A DNA stretch of 64,000 nt, taken from Myxococcales bacterium. Its GTDB lineage: Bacteria; Myxococcota_A; Polyangia; Haliangiales; Haliangiaceae. The stretch lies in contig JADJJK010000010.1 of the NCBI GenBank assembly GCA_016706545.1, positions 248,001-312,000 on the forward strand, read 5' to 3'. This document shows, piece after piece, positions 35,885-45,196 of the stretch (position 1 is the stretch's first letter; each line of letters begins with the position of its first letter). Below the pieces are notes generated by a model. It made no database searches. It was not told where the DNA came from and worked only from the letters and a program-made list of their open reading frames with translations. The position numbers were made by a program, and so were the translations under genes.

Positions 35885-35971
35885 CGTGTGCCCGTTCCGG
35901 CAATTGTTGCCAACGGTCGGGAGGTCCATGTTGTGGCCATGCCGCATCTACCTCGCGCTCTTGATCACCTG

Positions 35972-36991
35972 ATGTCTGCTCGCTCCGCTCTGCTCGACGG
36001 TCGGGAGGTCCGCCGCCATCGGCGCCTCCTTGGCGCGGGCGCGCGCCCAGGCGATGGCTCTGGCTGCTTGCTCCTGGCCGTCGCGCTCGCCGGTGTGCTG
36101 GCCGCTGGTTGTCGCTCGCCGCGGCCGGCCGCGATCCCCGCGGGGATGGCGGCGGTGTCGGCGCCAGCTCCAGGAGAGCTGGCCACGCTGGTGTGGGTGG
36201 GGCAGGGGCAGGCGGAGCGGTTCGAGGGCGGCGCCTGGCGCCGGGCCCCGGAGTTTGACTACGAGTTCTCGGTGGAGCAGCACCGCTACGCGGATCGCTG
36301 GGAGTCGGTCAAGACCATGCGGCGGCGCCACCCGGGCTACGACGGCTCCGCAGGGCCGCGCGTGCAGTCGTACCTGTTTCGGCTCGAGCTCACCGCCGGC
36401 GCGAACCCCACCGAGGTCGACTATCAGATCTCTTCGTCGCTGGGCAAGGGGCGCGGGCGCGGCGACCGCGAGTTTCGCAAGGCGGTGCTGGAGCTGGACG
36501 CGGACGTCAGCATGTTCGCGCCGTTCGATCGCTACCGCATCACGCAGGACTACCAGTACGAGGAGGGCAAGCTGTTGGAGCTGGTGGAGCTCAACGACGG
36601 CGCCTCGCCGTGGGTGCGCAACCGCGAGGTCGCGCTCCTCTTTGGCGCCACCTCGTACCCTGCGCCGCCGACCCGGCTTGGCGCGGCTGGCACGGCGGCC
36701 GACGTCGAGGCGAGCGCCGACGCGAGCGCCGCGGCCAGCGCGGACGCCGTCGCGTTGGCCGGCACGTCCGCTGGGCTCGCGCTGTCCTCCGCGCTGCGCG
36801 GGCGGGATCTGCAGGTGCTGGTGAGCCTGGCCGGGATGCCGGCGGTGCTGGAGCGATGCGCGGCGTCCGCAGGCGACGTCCGTGCCTGTCTGCGGGGCAC
36901 GCTCAAGAGAGGAGTCCGGCGAGCCCTGATGGCGAGGGCGCCGAGGCTGATCTCGGCGCTGCGCGCGGTGGCTCTCGCTCGCGGGCGTTGA
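35972..36991 (+). CDS. Lipoprotein of unknown function
   Basis: 339 aa from ATG 35972 (ATG 35939 also possible). A long basic N-region precedes the lipoprotein signal LLLAVALAGVLAAGC (Cys near residue 46). The mature part has a beta-rich domain (VWVGQGQAERFEGGAWRR..., DYEFSVEQHRYADRW) and an Ala-rich tail (ADVEASADASAAASADAVA). No family recognised. Its 3' end overlaps the convergent histidine-kinase gene by 89 bp. Confidence 0.6.
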   Translation: MSARSALLDGREVRRHRRLLGAGARPGDGSGCLLLAVALAGVLAAGCRSPRPAAIPAGMAAVSAPAPGELATLVWVGQGQAERFEGGAWRRAPEFDYEFSVEQHRYADRWESVKTMRRRHPGYDGSAGPRVQSYLFRLELTAGANPTEVDYQISSSLGKGRGRGDREFRKAVLELDADVSMFAPFDRYRITQDYQYEEGKLLELVELNDGASPWVRNREVALLFGATSYPAPPTRLGAAGTAADVEASADASAAASADAVALAGTSAGLALSSALRGRDLQVLVSLAGMPAVLERCAASAGDVRACLRGTLKRGVRRALMARAPRLISALRAVALARGR

Positions 36992-38243
36992 CCTCTGGGT
37001 CGGCGAGCTGCGGCAGGATGATGTGAAAGGCGCTTCCGCGCCCGAGCTCGCTCTCGACTTCGAGCGTGCCGCCATGAACCTTGACGATGTCGTGGACCAC
37101 CGCGAGCCCGATCCCCAGGCCTTGTTCTCTCTTGGTGGTGAAAAACGGTTGGAACAGGCGGCGCCGCGTGTCTTCGCTCATGCCGGCGCCGTCGTCGGAG
37201 ACGTTGATCATCAGCCCGTCTGCGAGCTGCGAGGCGCTGACCTGAACCTCGCCTCGATCGCCCAGCGCCTGCAGGCCGTTGATGATCAGGTTCAGGACCA
37301 CCTGGCAGAGCTGTCGCGGCATCCCGACCATCCGCATGGGAGGCAACGGGCCAAGCGACAGCCGCTGACCGGGGCGGAGCTGCGTGCGGGCCATGCGCAC
37401 CGCGGCCTGGATCTCGTCCGCCAGATCGAAGCCAACGAAGCGCTCCGGCTCGCCGCGCGCGAAGCGCCGCAGGTCATCGACGATCGAGTTGACGCGGGCG
37501 ATGCCGTCGAGCGTCTCCGGCAAGATGTGCTCACGATAGTCCGCGAGCTCCGCGGGCAAGGCGGGCGCGGCCTTCAGGTCGCTCAGGAGCTCGGCCACGT
37601 TGGCGGTGACAAAGCACATCGGATTGTTGATCTCGTGCGCCACGCCGGCGGCGATCTGCCCGATGCTCGCGAGCTTCTCCTGGGCGATCGCCACGCGCTG
37701 CGCGGCGCGCAGCTCCGTGAGCGCTCGTTCGTTGGCGCGCAAGAGGTCGTAGGCCAGCCGGAGATACAACGCGAGCACGATGTGGATGAACAGCGAGATT
37801 CCGGAGAACGCCAGGATGTCGTGCCAGCGCGCCCCGGTGGCCGCCGCGGCCGCGTCGAAGCCCAGCAGCATCAGCAGCACGCGCAGCGAGACGCGGTCGG
37901 CCGGGAGCGAGGTGGCGAAGCCGGTGAGGAACGGCACCAGCAGCCAGGCGGAGAAGGTCCACTGGCACAGCGCGCAGACCGGGATATGCAGCACCACGTT
38001 GCAGGCTGCGCGCAGGTCCTCTCCGAGTCGAAAGCCAACTCTTGGGATGGCGAAGGCGACCAGCGTGGCGTTGGCGATGGCGCCGCCTGCCCACAAGAGC
38101 GGCAGCGCCCAGGCGAACTCGACGTCGCCCCACGACGTGGACAGGATCGCCAGCCAGATAGCCGCGCCGAAGACGTTGGCCGTGATCATCAGCCTCCGGG
38201 CCAGGGACGCCAGATCGCTTGGCACCGGCAGCGAGTCGCTCAC
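36903..38243 (-). CDS. Membrane sensor histidine kinase
   Basis: 446 aa. The N-terminal about 165 residues form five or six membrane helices without a recognisable periplasmic loop. A linker (LRAAQRVAIAQEKLASIGQIAAG) leads to the H-box VAHEINNP with phospho-acceptor H203. ATPase boxes follow: N-box NLIINGLQAL, G1 VSDDGAGMSE, F-box FQPFFTTK and G2 EQGLGIGLAVVHDI. The partner is the single-domain receiver gene 7 bp upstream in the same operon. Confidence 0.93.
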   Translation of the reverse strand: MSDSLPVPSDLASLARRLMITANVFGAAIWLAILSTSWGDVEFAWALPLLWAGGAIANATLVAFAIPRVGFRLGEDLRAACNVVLHIPVCALCQWTFSAWLLVPFLTGFATSLPADRVSLRVLLMLLGFDAAAAATGARWHDILAFSGISLFIHIVLALYLRLAYDLLRANERALTELRAAQRVAIAQEKLASIGQIAAGVAHEINNPMCFVTANVAELLSDLKAAPALPAELADYREHILPETLDGIARVNSIVDDLRRFARGEPERFVGFDLADEIQAAVRMARTQLRPGQRLSLGPLPPMRMVGMPRQLCQVVLNLIINGLQALGDRGEVQVSASQLADGLMINVSDDGAGMSEDTRRRLFQPFFTTKREQGLGIGLAVVHDIVKVHGGTLEVESELGRGSAFHIILPQLADPEVNAREREPPRAAPRSASAPSPSGLAGLLS

Positions 38244-38250
38244 TCGCAGC

Positions 38251-38574
38251 TCACTCGCAGGCCTGCAGCAAGGTCTGCGCGTCGTAAGGCTTGCGGAGAA
38301 AGACCGCGTCCACCGGGCCGTCTACCTCGGCGAACCCGGAGAGCAGCACGCGCCGCGCCGCCGGGAAGCGCGCCGCGATCTGGCGCAGCAGCTCCACGCC
38401 GGTCATGCCGTCCATCAAGAAGTCCGAGACCACCGCGTCTGGCGGAAACTCCTCGACAAGGACCAGGGCCGCCGAGCCATTGGCGGCCGAGCGCACGTCA
38501 TGCCCGCGTCGCCGGAACAGGCGCTCCAGCGCGCGCAACACGCCAGGCTCGTCATCTACCAGCAGGACTCGCAT
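38251..38574 (-). CDS. Single-domain response regulator (receiver)
   Basis: 107 aa, receiver only. Acidic pocket LLVDDEP (D7, D8), phospho-acceptor D51 in AVVSDFLMDG, S79 in LLSG and K95 in LRKPYD. It lacks a DNA-binding output, so it probably acts by protein contact or as a phosphate relay. It is first in the operon with the histidine kinase. Confidence 0.93.
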   Translation of the reverse strand: MRVLLVDDEPGVLRALERLFRRRGHDVRSAANGSAALVLVEEFPPDAVVSDFLMDGMTGVELLRQIAARFPAARRVLLSGFAEVDGPVDAVFLRKPYDAQTLLQACE

Positions 38575-38819
38575 GGGTTCCTCGCTCCGAGCATGGCTAG
38601 TGCTCCGCCGCTGGCGTGGTGGGAGTCATGCGCGCAAACAGCCGCATCATGAGGATGAAATCAGCCGGACCTTTGGGATGTTGAGCCTCGCTCGTCGCAC
38701 GGTCGTGGCGTTCTTTGAGGGTCCGCCCTTGGAGGGCGAGAGTCAACGTAGTTCCGAGGGCTTGCGAAAGCCACCTGCCGGCTCTGCGCTGTCGGGAGAT
38801 GTGATACCAATGCGCTGCC

Positions 38820-39716
38820 ATGAACGACGAACTTGCACCTTCGCCGCGACCGCCCAAGGACCTCGCGCATCGCCGCGCTGCGCGGCGGGGAACGTCTTTG
38901 CTCTTCGTCGCGCTCGTCGCGGGCGCCGGGGCAGCGTGTTTTGGCGACAATAGCAGCGAGAGCTCGAGCGGCGCGCTGACCATGACGGTGGCGGACCAGG
39001 CGGACGGTGGGGACGTGGTGGAGGTTCAGCTCGTGGTGCGCGGCGTGGCCGGCGATCAGGTCTCGCTGGTGCTCGACGCGCCCACCGGCAGCTTCTCGCC
39101 GCAGACCAAGGTGGTGGTGGCGGACGACGACGGCCTGGCCTCGCTCACCAGCCAGTACCAGACCGACAATCGCAGCGCCGAGGTCGTGCTGTTGGCCAGC
39201 GCGGTTGGCCCCAAGGGCTCCGAGGGCAGGGCGAGCAAGGTCCTGCAGACGTTCGAGACCGAGCGCGTGGGCAACCTCGCGCAGGTCACGTCCACGGTGA
39301 CCGAGACCGCCGGGTACCTGATCGCGTATCCGTTGACGGTGGTGACGGGGCGGGAGCTGCGCAAGTTCGTGATCGTCGCTCCGGAGGTGGCCACCGCCGC
39401 CGCCGAGGTCCACGTGGGCCTGTACACCAACTCCGACACCAACGCGCCGCAGAACGCCCTGGTCAAGGTCACCGCGGCGATCGTGCCTGGCGTCAACAAC
39501 CTCGCGGCCACCGCCGCAGACCTCGCCCCCGGCAAGTACTGGATGGTGGTGGCCTATCGCGGCACGCCGACGACCTTCCGCGGCCTCGCGGGGAACACCG
39601 TGATGGGCTGGAACCTGTCGACGTTCGTGTTCGATCAAGGCTTGCCGAACACGATGCCGGTCATGACCACGTCGAACCTGGGGCAGCGCAACTTCTCCGC
39701 CGTCCTTCGCAAGTAG
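38820..39716 (+). CDS. Lipoprotein of unknown function
   Basis: 298 aa. A basic N-terminus then SLLFVALVAGAGAAC gives a plausible lipobox (Cys 40). The mature protein has an Ig-like beta pattern (GALTMTVADQADGGDVVEVQLVVRG, VSLVLDAPTGSFSPQ) and a C-terminal beta-sandwich-like half (KFVIVAPEVATAAAEVHVGLYTN, LAPGKYWMVVAYRG). It is only 51 bp before the OmpA-like gene, so a shared transcript and outer-envelope location are likely. Confidence 0.7.
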   Translation: MNDELAPSPRPPKDLAHRRAARRGTSLLFVALVAGAGAACFGDNSSESSSGALTMTVADQADGGDVVEVQLVVRGVAGDQVSLVLDAPTGSFSPQTKVVVADDDGLASLTSQYQTDNRSAEVVLLASAVGPKGSEGRASKVLQTFETERVGNLAQVTSTVTETAGYLIAYPLTVVTGRELRKFVIVAPEVATAAAEVHVGLYTNSDTNAPQNALVKVTAAIVPGVNNLAATAADLAPGKYWMVVAYRGTPTTFRGLAGNTVMGWNLSTFVFDQGLPNTMPVMTTSNLGQRNFSAVLRK

Positions 39717-39767
39717 CCCCGGCGCCCGCTGCCTCCTCGCACCACGATCTTCATCAGGGACCTCTTC

Positions 39768-41121
39768 ATGCGCACCATTGCCAAGCTCCTTCTGTCTTCC
39801 CTCGTGCTCGCGCCGTCGCTCGCGCCCTCGGTGGCTTCCGCAGAGGGGCGCCTCGAGGCCGGGGTCACGGTCGGCGGCCACGTGTTCTCCGACAACAGCG
39901 AGCTGGGCGTCCCGGATCTGATGGGCGGCGCGAGCCCGCAGTCTTCGGGGATGCTCGGCGGGCGGCTCGGCTATGCGTTCCTGGAGCAGTTCATCGGCGA
40001 AGTGGAGCTGGTGCTGGTACCCACGGTGGACGACGAGAAGAGCGGCGCCACCGCGGTGTTTGGGCTGCGGGGGCAGGTCCGCTACGAGCCCTTCAGCGAT
40101 CGCCTGATGGGCGGCAAGCTGCACCCGTTTCTGCTCGTCGGGTACGGCGCGATGGCTGTGCGGACGGACTCCACCGAGCTCGAGGACGACGCGGACCAGT
40201 CCTACGAGTGGGGCCTTGGCACCAGGTACCAGCTATCCTCCTCGATGGCGCTGCGCTTCGACGCCAGGCACCTGCTCCTTCCAGATCGTTCCAAGAACGG
40301 CGCCACCAGCAACTTTGAGTTCTCCGCGGGGCTGAGCTGGCACTTCGGTCCGGACCGCAGGGCGCTGGCGACCCGCGAGGTGGTGGCTGGCGCGCCCGGG
40401 CTCATCACGCCGGCTCCCTCCAGCGGAGCCGCTGGCGCGACCGGTGGCGGCGCATCCGCGGGTGCCACCGCGGGGCCGGCGGTGAGCGGCGGGGCAGTCG
40501 CGACGGTGTCTGCCGCGCCCACCACGCCGCCTCCTCCTCCTCCAGCGGCCAGGGTGGAGGCGCCGCCAGCGAACCCGGACGCCGACCGCGACGGAGTGCT
40601 CTATCCGCAGGACCTTTGCCCCAAGGAGGTCGAGGATCGAGATGGGTTCCGCGATGACGACGGCTGTCCCGACCCGGACAACGACGGCGATGGCGTCGCC
40701 GATGGCAACGATCGCTGCGTCGGGGACGCCGAGACGATCAACGGTTACACCGACAGCGACGGTTGTCCTGATTCGCAGCACCCGGAGATGGCGGCGGTGC
40801 CGTTCGTGCGGGGCTCGCTGGGCTTCACCGCGGAGTCCGCCGCGTCGCTCGACAAGACCTTTCAGGTGCTGCAGCAGAACCCGGCGTTTCGCGTGGAGAT
40901 CGGCGGGCACTCGTCGTCGGACGAGGTCGAGCCGCGCGCTGTCGTTGCGGCGCGCCGAGGCGGTCAAGGCCTATCTGGTCCACCGCGGGATCCAGGAAGG
41001 TCGGCTGCGCGTGCTCGGCTATCGCGACGAGCAGCCGGTGAGCGCCGATCGCTCGTCGGCGGGCCGCGCCAAGAACCGCCGCGTCGAGCTGCGGCTGTTG
41101 CCGCTGGAGGCCGCGAAGTAG
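39768..41121 (+). CDS. OmpA-like outer-membrane protein with TSP3 repeats, frameshift near 40930
   Basis: Signal peptide MRTIAKLLLSSLVLAPSL...SVASA, an 8-strand-type beta-barrel (about 25-200), a Pro/Ala linker, and calcium-binding TSP3 repeats (DADRDGVLYPQDLCP, DNDGDGVADGNDRC, TDSDGCPDSQ). The OmpA peptidoglycan-binding domain starts FRVEIGGHSSSDE and should continue ALSLRRAEAVKAYLVHRGI...RAKNRRVEL, but that continuation is in another frame ending at 41121. The frame changes between about 40920 and 40940. Removing one base restores about 450 aa, and the uncorrected frame runs on to 41276 as non-homologous sequence. An indel error is as likely as a real mutation. Confidence 0.85.
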
Positions 41122-41141
41122 CGGCTCCAAGTCACGAGGTC

Positions 41142-42410
41142 TCAGCGTCTTCGCTTCCGCGACGCCGCTGCCGCCGCGGTGGACTCAGGAGCGCTCGCTG
41201 CTGCTCCTTTGCGCTGCCGGAACGCCTGCGGCGTCACGCCGGCCCAGCGCTTGAACGCGCGCAAGAAGGCGCTTAGCTCCGCGTAGCCCAGCAGATAGGC
41301 GATCTCTCCAAGCGACAGCTTGCTCTCCGCCACGTGGACCCGCGCCAGCTCTTCGCGCACGCCGTCGATCAGATCTTGATAGCTGGTGTGCTCGTCGCCG
41401 AGCCGGCGCTGGAACGTACGCTCGCTCATGCGGAAGGACTCGGCGATCGTCGGCATCTTGGGGACCGCGCCCTGCATGCTGGCGCGGATGGCGCGGCGCA
41501 CCTGGGCGGCGAAGTCCTTGGCCGGCGGGGCGGCGGCGAGCTTCTCGTTGGCCACCCGCGACAAGATCTCCAGCAGCGCCGGGTCCGCGGTGGGCAACGC
41601 GATGGCCAGCGTCGCGGCGCTCAAGGTCATGCCGTTGGCCTCCACCCCGAACTCCAGGTGCTTGGTGCGAAACAGCTCCTCCAGCGGCGTCAGGTCCATG
41701 GGCTCGGGGTGCGCAAACCACACCGCCTTGGGGATCACCGGGGAGCCGGTGAGCTGGCGGAGCTGCAAGACCAGCAGCGCCATGAAGTACTCGTTGAGAT
41801 GTCGGCCCAGCCCCAGCGGGTGACCAACGATCCAGTGGCGGAGGTGGGCGTCGCCGGGAGTGTGCTGTGGGCCGGCCTCGTCTCCGCTGGCCTCGTCGAA
41901 GGCCATCTGCACCAGGTCGTTGGTGAGCCCGGCAAAGCGCGTGACCTGGCGGCACGCCTCGCGCGCGGTGGGGGCGAGGCGAAAGGTGTACTCGAGGATC
42001 CCAAGCGTCCCGGCGGGATAGTCCACCGCCATGTGCAGCCCGAGCGCCGGGTCGCGCAGCAGCAGCGCAGCTTCGTCGAAGAGCTCGGTCAGTACGTGGA
42101 GCGGGACGATGGTCTCCTCGTCCGTGGCGACCGAGGGCGGCAAGGCGAAGCGTCGGCCGAGCGGGCTCGGATCGCAACCCGCGCTGGTCAGGCGGCGCCA
42201 CAGCGGGCGCAGCGTGCGCGTGCGGGTCAGCGGGCTGGCGCGCCCTTCACGTCCGGGCGCGAGGCTCCGCGGCGCGTGGGCCGGCGCGCTGGGATCGCCG
42301 GGATCGCCGGGATCGCCGGGAGCCCCGGGATCGCTGGGCTCGCTCGCGCCGGCGCGCCTAGCGGCGCGACCGCCGGCGCGGCCGCCAGATGCAGAGGAGC
42401 GTGGGCTCAC
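41142..42410 (-). CDS. AraC-family transcriptional regulator
   Basis: 422 aa. The C-terminal AraC DNA-binding domain contains LSLGEIAYLLGYAELSAFLRAFKRWAGVTPQAFR. The middle domain (about 100-290) matches the arabinose-binding-like sensor found in OruR/ArgR-type AraC proteins (LHMAVDYPAGTLGILEYTF). The N-terminal about 60 residues are low complexity (DPGAPGDPGDPGDPSAP), encoded by GGGATCGCC tandem repeats near 42293-42330, so the true start may be further in. Effector unknown. It lies next to the second amylase, a possible target. Confidence 0.88.
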   Translation of the reverse strand: MSPRSSASGGRAGGRAARRAGASEPSDPGAPGDPGDPGDPSAPAHAPRSLAPGREGRASPLTRTRTLRPLWRRLTSAGCDPSPLGRRFALPPSVATDEETIVPLHVLTELFDEAALLLRDPALGLHMAVDYPAGTLGILEYTFRLAPTAREACRQVTRFAGLTNDLVQMAFDEASGDEAGPQHTPGDAHLRHWIVGHPLGLGRHLNEYFMALLVLQLRQLTGSPVIPKAVWFAHPEPMDLTPLEELFRTKHLEFGVEANGMTLSAATLAIALPTADPALLEILSRVANEKLAAAPPAKDFAAQVRRAIRASMQGAVPKMPTIAESFRMSERTFQRRLGDEHTSYQDLIDGVREELARVHVAESKLSLGEIAYLLGYAELSAFLRAFKRWAGVTPQAFRQRKGAAASAPESTAAAAASRKRRR

Positions 42411-42486
42411 GGTGCCAGGGTAGCGCGAGCCGCGGTCGGCGGGTGGCGCGCAGCCACGTCCGGGCTGCGCGGCGGTCGCTGCGCGG

Positions 42487-44307
42487 TCAGTTGCGGAAGG
42501 TGTCGTGGAGCTGCACCGATCCGGAGGCCGGCACGGCGAGGACGCGGTTGGCGCCGGACTCCCAGACCACGGCGCCAGCGCCGTCGCGCTTGATGTACTT
42601 GTACTCGACGGTGGAGCTGGCGGCGAGGTTCACGGTGGCCCGCCACAGCGGGTACGCCGCAGAGGACAGCGCCACCGCGCTGGCAGGGTTCCAGTTGCCG
42701 AGCGCCGCGGTGTTGCCGACGACGAAGACGTTCTGACCCCACACCGTGGTGGCGTTGGCCTCGAAGCCGACGGCGATCTGGGTGGGGGTGCCGCCGACCT
42801 TGGCGTTGCCGTGCAGCGCCACCGCGTCCATCGCGGCCACGCTGAAGGTCGCGGTGCCGGTGGAGCTGACGGTGACCGTCGGGCCGCTGCAGGTGGTGCC
42901 GTTGAAGTCGCCGTGGATCACGTCGCAGTAGACGCCCGCGGGCAGGCCCGTGGTGAAGGTGCGCGACAGGGTCCCGCCTTCCTTGTTGATGGCCACAAAT
43001 CCCAGGTTGCCACGCGAGAACGAGATCTGATTGGCGCCGTTGTCCCACCAGTTGGACACGCTGAACGCGGCCTGGGTGACGTTGTGGAAGGCGACCATGT
43101 TGCCGATCTGACGGCGGCGGTGCTCACAGACCCACTCGGTGCCGCAGTTGAGCGTGCCGGTGGCCCACGGGCCGCGCGTGTTGCCATTGGCGTCGGCCGG
43201 CGGGCCGGCGTCCGGGTTGGTGAAGGCGTAGCTGGACATCACCTGCGGATAGCCATAGGGCCAGGCCAGCATGAAGATGTTGGCGAGGTTGTAGAGCTGA
43301 CCATCCTTGTGGGTGACGACGGTGCCGCCGCCGCCGTGGCCGCGCTGGTTGTCGTGGTTGTCAGTGAACACCACGGCCTTGTCGCTGGCCATCATGCCCC
43401 ACGTCGGACCAAAGGTCCGCAACCACGCGAGGTTGCCGGTCTTGAAGACGCGGCCGATCTCCGAGCTGTGCTTGAACTCGGTGACGTCGCCGGTGGCGAA
43501 GTATTCGCCGGCGGTGATGGGCTCGCCGCCGAGGTCGATGACCTCCTGGAAGACGTACGGCGTCCCGCTGACCCGGCTGAGGATGTTGGCCACGTCAGCC
43601 GCGGGCACATGCTTGGCTGCGTCGAAGCGGAAGCCAGCGACGCCCAGGCTCGCCAGGTCTTGCAGGTACCCTGCGATCTTCCCGCGCACGTAGGCGGAGT
43701 CGGTGACCAGGTCTGCCAGGTCCACCAGCTCGCAGCCCTGCACCTCGGCGCGGTTCTGGTAGTCGTGGATGTCGCCATCGCCAGCGCAGTGGTGAAAGTC
43801 CTGGTTCTGGTAGATGCCAGGATAGGCGTAGTGCTGGTATGGGCTGCCGGCGATGCCGATGCCGTCGCCAGAGGCCATGTGGTTGATGATCGCGTCTGCG
43901 TAGATGTCGACGCCCACCGCCTTGCAGCGTTGCACCATGTTGAGGAACTCCGCGCGGGTGCCGCTGCGGCTCTCCACGCGGTAGCTCACGGGCTGATAGC
44001 GCTGCCACCACGGGTTGCCTGGCGCCTTGCGGTGCTCGGCGGCCGGGGAGATCTGCACGGCAGCAAAGCCCTTGGGGCCAAGGAAGGTCTCGCACTCCTT
44101 GGCGACGTCCGTCCACTTCCATTCGAAGAGATGGACAAACACGGTGCGCGGCGCAGGCAGCGCGGCGGTTGGGACGAGGTCACCAGAGTCAACGGACTCC
44201 GCGCGGTCGGAACTCTCTGCCCACTGACATGCCCCAAGGACGAGCGCGGCCGCGGCAGCGATCACCTTCACGTGATCACGAAGCGAGGTTGGCTTGAACA
44301 TGCGCAT
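42487..44307 (-). CDS. Lipoprotein GH13 alpha-amylase with C-terminal CBM20 starch-binding domain
   Basis: 606 aa; starts ATG 44307 or 44301. The signal ends AAAAALVLGAC. The catalytic domain is of the animal/actinobacterial type: VFVHLFEWKWTDVAKECE, YADAIINHMA, nucleophile D229 in GFRFDAAKH, acid/base E255 in FQEVID and D319 in FTDNHDNQ. An all-beta C domain follows, then a CBM20 (about 505-606: VGFEANATTVWGQNVFVVGN, AALGNWNPA, EYKYIKRDGAGAVVWESG). It hydrolyses raw or soluble starch at the cell surface and is unrelated at domain level to the amylase at 0.3-3.1 kb. Confidence 0.95.
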   Translation of the reverse strand: MRMFKPTSLRDHVKVIAAAAALVLGACQWAESSDRAESVDSGDLVPTAALPAPRTVFVHLFEWKWTDVAKECETFLGPKGFAAVQISPAAEHRKAPGNPWWQRYQPVSYRVESRSGTRAEFLNMVQRCKAVGVDIYADAIINHMASGDGIGIAGSPYQHYAYPGIYQNQDFHHCAGDGDIHDYQNRAEVQGCELVDLADLVTDSAYVRGKIAGYLQDLASLGVAGFRFDAAKHVPAADVANILSRVSGTPYVFQEVIDLGGEPITAGEYFATGDVTEFKHSSEIGRVFKTGNLAWLRTFGPTWGMMASDKAVVFTDNHDNQRGHGGGGTVVTHKDGQLYNLANIFMLAWPYGYPQVMSSYAFTNPDAGPPADANGNTRGPWATGTLNCGTEWVCEHRRRQIGNMVAFHNVTQAAFSVSNWWDNGANQISFSRGNLGFVAINKEGGTLSRTFTTGLPAGVYCDVIHGDFNGTTCSGPTVTVSSTGTATFSVAAMDAVALHGNAKVGGTPTQIAVGFEANATTVWGQNVFVVGNTAALGNWNPASAVALSSAAYPLWRATVNLAASSTVEYKYIKRDGAGAVVWESGANRVLAVPASGSVQLHDTFRN

Positions 44308-44553
44308 CGCATAGCGCGATCTTCTGGTGCAGCGCGACGAAAAACGTGAGGAAGCGTCACGCAGCTACTGACCGTGGCGGTCAGACCTGTCGGGGCGTCG
44401 GCAAGCTGGCGATTCCGGGTGCATCGAGACCTGGATTGGTTACCCGCTTCACCGATCGCGGCGCCAGTGCTCACCGTTGTGGTCACCCTGATGGGTGCGC
44501 AGCGCAGCGCGCGTGTGCCGATGCGCGTACGTGGGCACCCTCAAGGCGAGCGC

Positions 44554-44964
44554 CTACTGGACGACGATGGCCCCGACGAAGCCGTGGGCGATACAGAAGA
44601 AATCGTAGGTCCCTGGATCATTGAATATCACACAGCCTCGCTCGCCCTCTCGAAAATCAAAGTACTGCTTTCTGGAGACTGCTGTGTGAGAGGGGCCCAG
44701 GCTGAACTTGACGATCTTGCCTTTGGCGATCATCGCCGGATTGGGGCTATAGGCGAATCCGCCGGGTGGGTTGGGGAGCGTGACCTCCGTGATCACCGCC
44801 GCCACGCTGTTGGGGCAGTCGATCATCTGGGCGGCCGGGCGCGGCTTGCCGTCGTTGGTAGCTGCGTCGGGCGAGTTGCCAGACTTGTCACACGCAGTGG
44901 CGGCCAGCGCAGTGAACGCGGCGAGCAGCGCCTGGCGGCGCAGAGAGACAACGGCGAACTTCAT
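44554..44964 (-). CDS. Cupredoxin-like lipoprotein
   Basis: 136 aa from ATG 44964 (ATG 44976 is also in frame). Lipoprotein signal MKFAVVSLRRQALLAAFTALAATAC. The C-terminal half is a plastocyanin-like fold with copper ligands His in GPSHTAVS and Cys and His in YDFFCIAHGFVGAIVV. The axial Met expected four to five residues after the last His is absent. A periplasmic or outer-membrane electron carrier is likely. Confidence 0.8.
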   Translation of the reverse strand: MKFAVVSLRRQALLAAFTALAATACDKSGNSPDAATNDGKPRPAAQMIDCPNSVAAVITEVTLPNPPGGFAYSPNPAMIAKGKIVKFSLGPSHTAVSRKQYFDFREGERGCVIFNDPGTYDFFCIAHGFVGAIVVQ

Positions 44965-45196
44965 TTCGGCGAGCATAGGGGACCTCGCCGATCGGGGCTC
45001 CGGAATTTGGCAGTCGATGCCTGTGCATTGTGACGCAGCACCCGCCAGCGGCGTTGTGACGCGACGGGTCAGAGCAGTCGGTTGCCCTTCCACACTGACA
45101 TGCGAATTGATTGATTTCAGTGTTTTGTGCCTTTGGCGCCGTGTGCCTCCAGCGCAAAACTTGCCTCGCCAGGCCATCCTGCCGACACTTACCTAC

